NCBI RefSeq assembly: GCF_901709675.1
Contig: NC_051093.1
Coordinates: 7,989,553 to 8,053,552 of the forward strand
Source of the DNA: Syngnathus acus
Taxonomy: Eukaryota > Chordata > Actinopteri > Syngnathiformes > Syngnathidae
Reading direction: 5' to 3'
DNA: 64,000 bases
Positions 56,101 to 64,000 of this stretch are shown here, piece by piece. The notes below the pieces were generated by a model. It did no database searches. It had not been told where the DNA came from and worked only from the letters and a program-made list of their open reading frames with translations. A program made the position numbers and the translations under genes. Position 1 is the stretch's first letter. Every line of letters starts with the position of its first letter.

Positions 56101-57505
56101 TGATCGTTGGCATCCGATGTACAAAACTCACCCACAGAGTCCCGAACCTGCTGAATGGAGTTTGATGACATGAACCTCGGGGTTGTTTGGACTTGCTGCT
56201 GAATGGCCGCAGCCTTGTACTTCCTGCGGTTGCAGGTCAGAGGTCAAGTAGTTGTTAGAGAGGAACATGGACTTAAGCTGGCACACAGGAGGTTGACTCA
56301 GATCTGCAACGCAAAGATTTTTTTTTGAAGACAACAACTCATACCTCAAAAAAAGCAAATTGGGTCAACGCTATCTTAAGGCGATTTAAAATGAAATTGA
56401 CTGTTGATTCTGCAATGGCTCACCCTCTCCAAGTCGGACATAGACTCGGTTCCCATGGGGAACGTGTGTCAGAGAGGACAAGTTGCCGTGGTGTTTCAGA
56501 GCCCAGCGGTACAGCGCACGTGGGCGGTAAGGGAGCCAATTTAGCCGCCGCACGAGCAAACGTAGCGTCTGGGACTGAACACTGGAGTTTGAGGACACCT
56601 AAAAAGATGGAAAGCAAAAAGATCCAATCATGTGAATCTGGTTGTCAATGCTTCCTTTCCAAAAAAGGTCTGTATAAAGTAAAAACATGTTTGGAAACAA
56701 AACAGCTTGACTTTTTTTTTTTTTTTTTTTTTTAACTAGACTTCACTGACCTTGACTAGTACAGGGAGGTCAGGGGGCAGTCTCTCAGCTTCTAACCTCC
56801 AGCTGATTGGTTGCTGGGAGCTGAGTAATAAGTGAACTTTTCTCATCGTTGATTTGTTCAAACTCAGAGACAAGGGCTTCAATAACACTGTAACCTGCAA
56901 AATCAAAACATTATTGTTTTGGCAATAATTTAAAGCAAATATAGTCATAAAGTAGTGCACAGACTTGTATTTAGGTCAGACTTAACTCTCTCACTACTAT
57001 GGATATTTATATCCATTATATAATTAATAAATATATGATATTCATACATTTTTTAACAAATTATTAAATAATTATTTTGCAATCAAAAGCCATTTCTCTG
57101 TCTTGTTTCTGTTGTTTGAGGTGTTAAAAAAGCATAAAAAAAAAGTAAAACACTGCGTCAAACATGCAACTACTGATGAGTACTACTTACCATATTATCA
57201 GGGCTGCTGGTTACTCTCCCCACCGCAATAACATGCGTCTCCTTGTCCCCACTTTCCCTGGCAGCACAGCCCGGGCCAGCCTCAAACTTCTCCAGCAGAG
57301 CCTCAACAGGGTGAAGCGCTCCCACTTGAGCCACAGAACATTCTCTCTCTTTACCAGAAGCTGTCACGACATGTCCATTTAAAAAAATGCGTGCAGATAA
57401 AGAAAAGAAAAAAAAAAGTCTTTTGAGAGTCGGCATACCTGTCTGTTTCCTCCAGAGCAGTAGTGCGCAGAAAACAGTCCATGCTACTCCTGACAACGAA
57501 GGCAT
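53175..57505 (-). CDS. tgfbr3l: Betaglycan-family TGF-beta co-receptor (TGFBR3L/TGFBR3-like)
   Basis: Thirteen exons join in phase: 57439-57505, 57191-57360, 56751-56894, 56424-56598, 56132-56303, 55915-56059, 55620-55812, 55352-55521, 55060-55215, 54740-54823, 54345-54575, 53707-54183, 53175-53309 (about 772 residues). After a signal peptide, the whole betaglycan orphan region is present (HPVEALLEKFEAGPGC, QQPISWRLEAERLP, NNYLTSDLQPQEVQGC, LLVWANESGYNNVTSYTEANLGNRF), then a zona pellucida domain (FTVRCEDGRLSVAVDQ, VTLRDPTCQAQSNGSHF, PCVIAPDQRVYVEI). In the ZP C-terminal half, NNCPADPSLTF and RFSFVLRPLYNVSMQFLHC resemble TGFBR3L more than TGFBR3. An unusual acidic insert lies at residues 618-650. 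These proteins present TGF-beta or inhibin to signalling receptors. No transmembrane or cytoplasmic exon could be found, so the last exon is given as reading through to a stop (53175). The 3' end is the uncertain part. Confidence 0.82.
53461..53570. repeat. 58-bp tandem duplication in a betaglycan-like intron
   Basis: Two adjacent copies share TTATTTTTCTCAAGAATT and GCCTAGCAACAAATGGA, starting at about 53463 and 53521. They lie in the last intron of the betaglycan-like gene. The near identity implies a recent duplication. Confidence 0.85.
54902..54950 (+). repeat. Dispersed repeat fragment, copy 2 (TATAAAAAGTCTACACAC)
   Basis: Matches the fragment at 5912-5950 across TATAAAAAGTCTACACAC and the following TTCAAATA. 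Located in an intron of the betaglycan-like gene. The element limits are unknown. Confidence 0.6.
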
Positions 57506-58763
57506 CCTGACAGATTTAAAATAATCGACCTGTCTGCAACATCCTATTGAAGAGCAACATGAATACACAAGAAATGCTCTGCAATTCTCAAGCTACTTAA
57601 TTTATGTCTATTTAAAACACACTAGAAAAAAGGAGATAACCCAAAAGCTGAACTCACATGGGCCAGAGTTCCTCCAGCTGCTGCTTCAGTTGTATTTTGC
57701 AAAGACTGAGTCCAAAGTTTGCTACATCCTGAGTTCCCCACCCACCTCACTCACTCACTCACTTCCTAAACACACAACCACGCACTCACACACACCCTCC
57801 AAATCCTGCACCAAGGAGAACACTCACCTACAGGCCGCTTCAATGCATCTTTGCAGCTGAGGTGCTACTTGTGGGAAATATCTGTGAGGGGAATATGACG
57901 AGACACACAGTGGGATCAACAGTCGAGCAAGGGGGCGGGGACACAAACCTTAAGAAACATTTGTAGCATTTTTGTTGAATTATTTCTCAATCCAGTTGCA
58001 TTGGGGGTCAAGCGTGGCGGTGATTCAGAAGATGAAGCTGCCGTGACGGAAGTTTGTTGGCGTAACTACCACCTTCAGGAATACATTTTGGTATAGTTGA
58101 AGGACATCAAAACACCATTCTGGAGAACCTATTATCACATTATATAAAACATATTGTCTTTGTTTTGACATCATTGTTGGCCAAACACTAACGCAGATAT
58201 TTCTATGTGAAAGTAGATCAATACGAGAGCATTCCATATTATTACAAATTTGCCGTCTTTTATTAAAGAGCATCACGTGTTGTCTCCGACGCAATCAACA
58301 GAAATTGACTGACAGTAAGCATTTTTTTTCTTTGGCGCCCTCAAGTGTTCATTTTGAAGTTGCGCATGATACGTCGTACATTCATTTATAACTGAGCCCC
58401 GGGTCAGAAGGACACGTCGCAGCAGTGCACAGCAGACAAAAAAAGACCCAAAAAAATCTACCCTGACGTTAATCAGCTTCCAATTGATACTTTTTTGGCT
58501 CGTTGAGCATTCCGTTGACAATGATGCCGATTCGATATTGATTCCACACAGCACGACCAGTCAACTCAGTTGCTACATAATCTGGATTATCTTCGGTTGT
58601 CTTCTCAATTTCCTCTAAAAGCCCCTCCAGATTGTCTAAAAGGTCAGCAGGTCAGTGACACTGCAGATGTGCGAGACACGTGATCACAAAATGGCCGATG
58701 CGCTGATCCAAGCCAGCTGTTCATCCCCGTCCTCATCTCCTCAGTGTTTGAGATTGCCAGACC
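57506..58763. other. Intergenic: betaglycan-like 5' region and pkn1 3' region
   Basis: The betaglycan-like 5' UTR and promoter should lie within 57506-57900, where no clear core element is seen; CACTCA-type repeats occur near 57745-57800. TTTATT at 58258 is a plausible pkn1 poly(A) signal on the minus strand. No additional gene is recognised. Confidence 0.45.
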
Positions 58764-63705
<4,942 letters not shown>

Positions 63706-64000
63706 CTAGCACAAAAAGTGGACTTCAACATACTGTACAATCCTTTTGTCGGCTTTCGTCTCTGACTCAGCCCTCCGTCCATCCCGAGCCAACCTTGTCT
63801 CTAACCTCTTGCTAAAAGAGGGCCTAGCTCTTAGTTGATGGCCAACATCAAGGGGATGCAGGAACATCAATAAGACTCAAACCAGGAGCTCGAGGGCTGT
63901 AATGGACAATGTGTACATCAATGTGTGCACACATAGTGTCTGAGTGTGTTTGACCGCGGCACTGTGAGGTTCTGAAGCCAGAATTGATCCATTACTGCCG
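63706..64000. other. pkn1 intron, no feature seen
   Basis: The segment lies upstream of the first pkn1 exon in the window and no splice-bounded coding segment was found. It is presumably intronic, since the first HR1 repeat and start codon must lie further right. Confidence 0.5.

Overview
The window is vertebrate nuclear DNA, almost certainly from a ray-finned fish. It has intron-rich genes with short GT-AG introns (many 60-150 bp), teleost-type repeats (a tRNA-derived SINE and a hAT-like MITE), and proteins that align to vertebrate families along their whole length. I assembled every multi-exon gene by hand from reading frame and splice sites. In each gene the exon phases close without a frameshift, so the exon coordinates should be good to a few bases, but no transcript was available.

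Layout, left to right. 1-540 is a hexanucleotide array of telomeric CCCTAA units mixed with a CTAGCT variant. It is followed by a tRNA-Glu-like pseudogene, a tandem duplication and a tRNA-derived SINE. 1.7-11.3 kb has no recognisable gene but contains a hAT-like MITE. 11.3-12.3 kb is a single-exon FoxD gene (foxd5-like, +). 12.4-29.6 kb is a gene-poor stretch. From 29.8 kb the window becomes gene-dense: a degenerate GIMAP-like GTPase gene (-), hmgxb4 (-), ankrd54 (-), foxred2 (-), hmox1 (+), mcm5 (-), a divergent GFI1-family zinc-finger gene (+), a betaglycan-family gene resembling TGFBR3L (-), and most of pkn1 (-), whose 5' end lies beyond the right edge.

The genes are functionally independent, as usual in vertebrates, but their order is informative. 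HMGXB4, HMOX1, MCM5, FOXRED2 and ANKRD54 all lie on human 22q12-q13. PKN1 and TGFBR3L lie on human 19p13, in a paralogon with 1p22 (PKN2, TGFBR3, GFI1) and 9q34 (PKN3, ENG, GFI1B). The zinc-finger gene beside them therefore looks like a third GFI1 paralog, and the betaglycan-like gene like a full-ectodomain version of the locus that is short in mammals.

Regulatory signals visible by eye include a MARE/antioxidant-type element plus TATA box in front of hmox1, E2F-like and CCAAT sites in front of mcm5, a CCAAT cluster with an NRF1-like site in front of ankrd54, and a YY1-like motif carrying a six-codon upstream ORF in the hmgxb4 leader. I saw no bacterial-type system, CRISPR array or virus. The most unusual items are the nucleotide-binding-degenerate GIMAP protein with a glycine-zipper tail, the GFI1 paralog that has lost finger 2, and the betaglycan-like receptor with no visible transmembrane exon.
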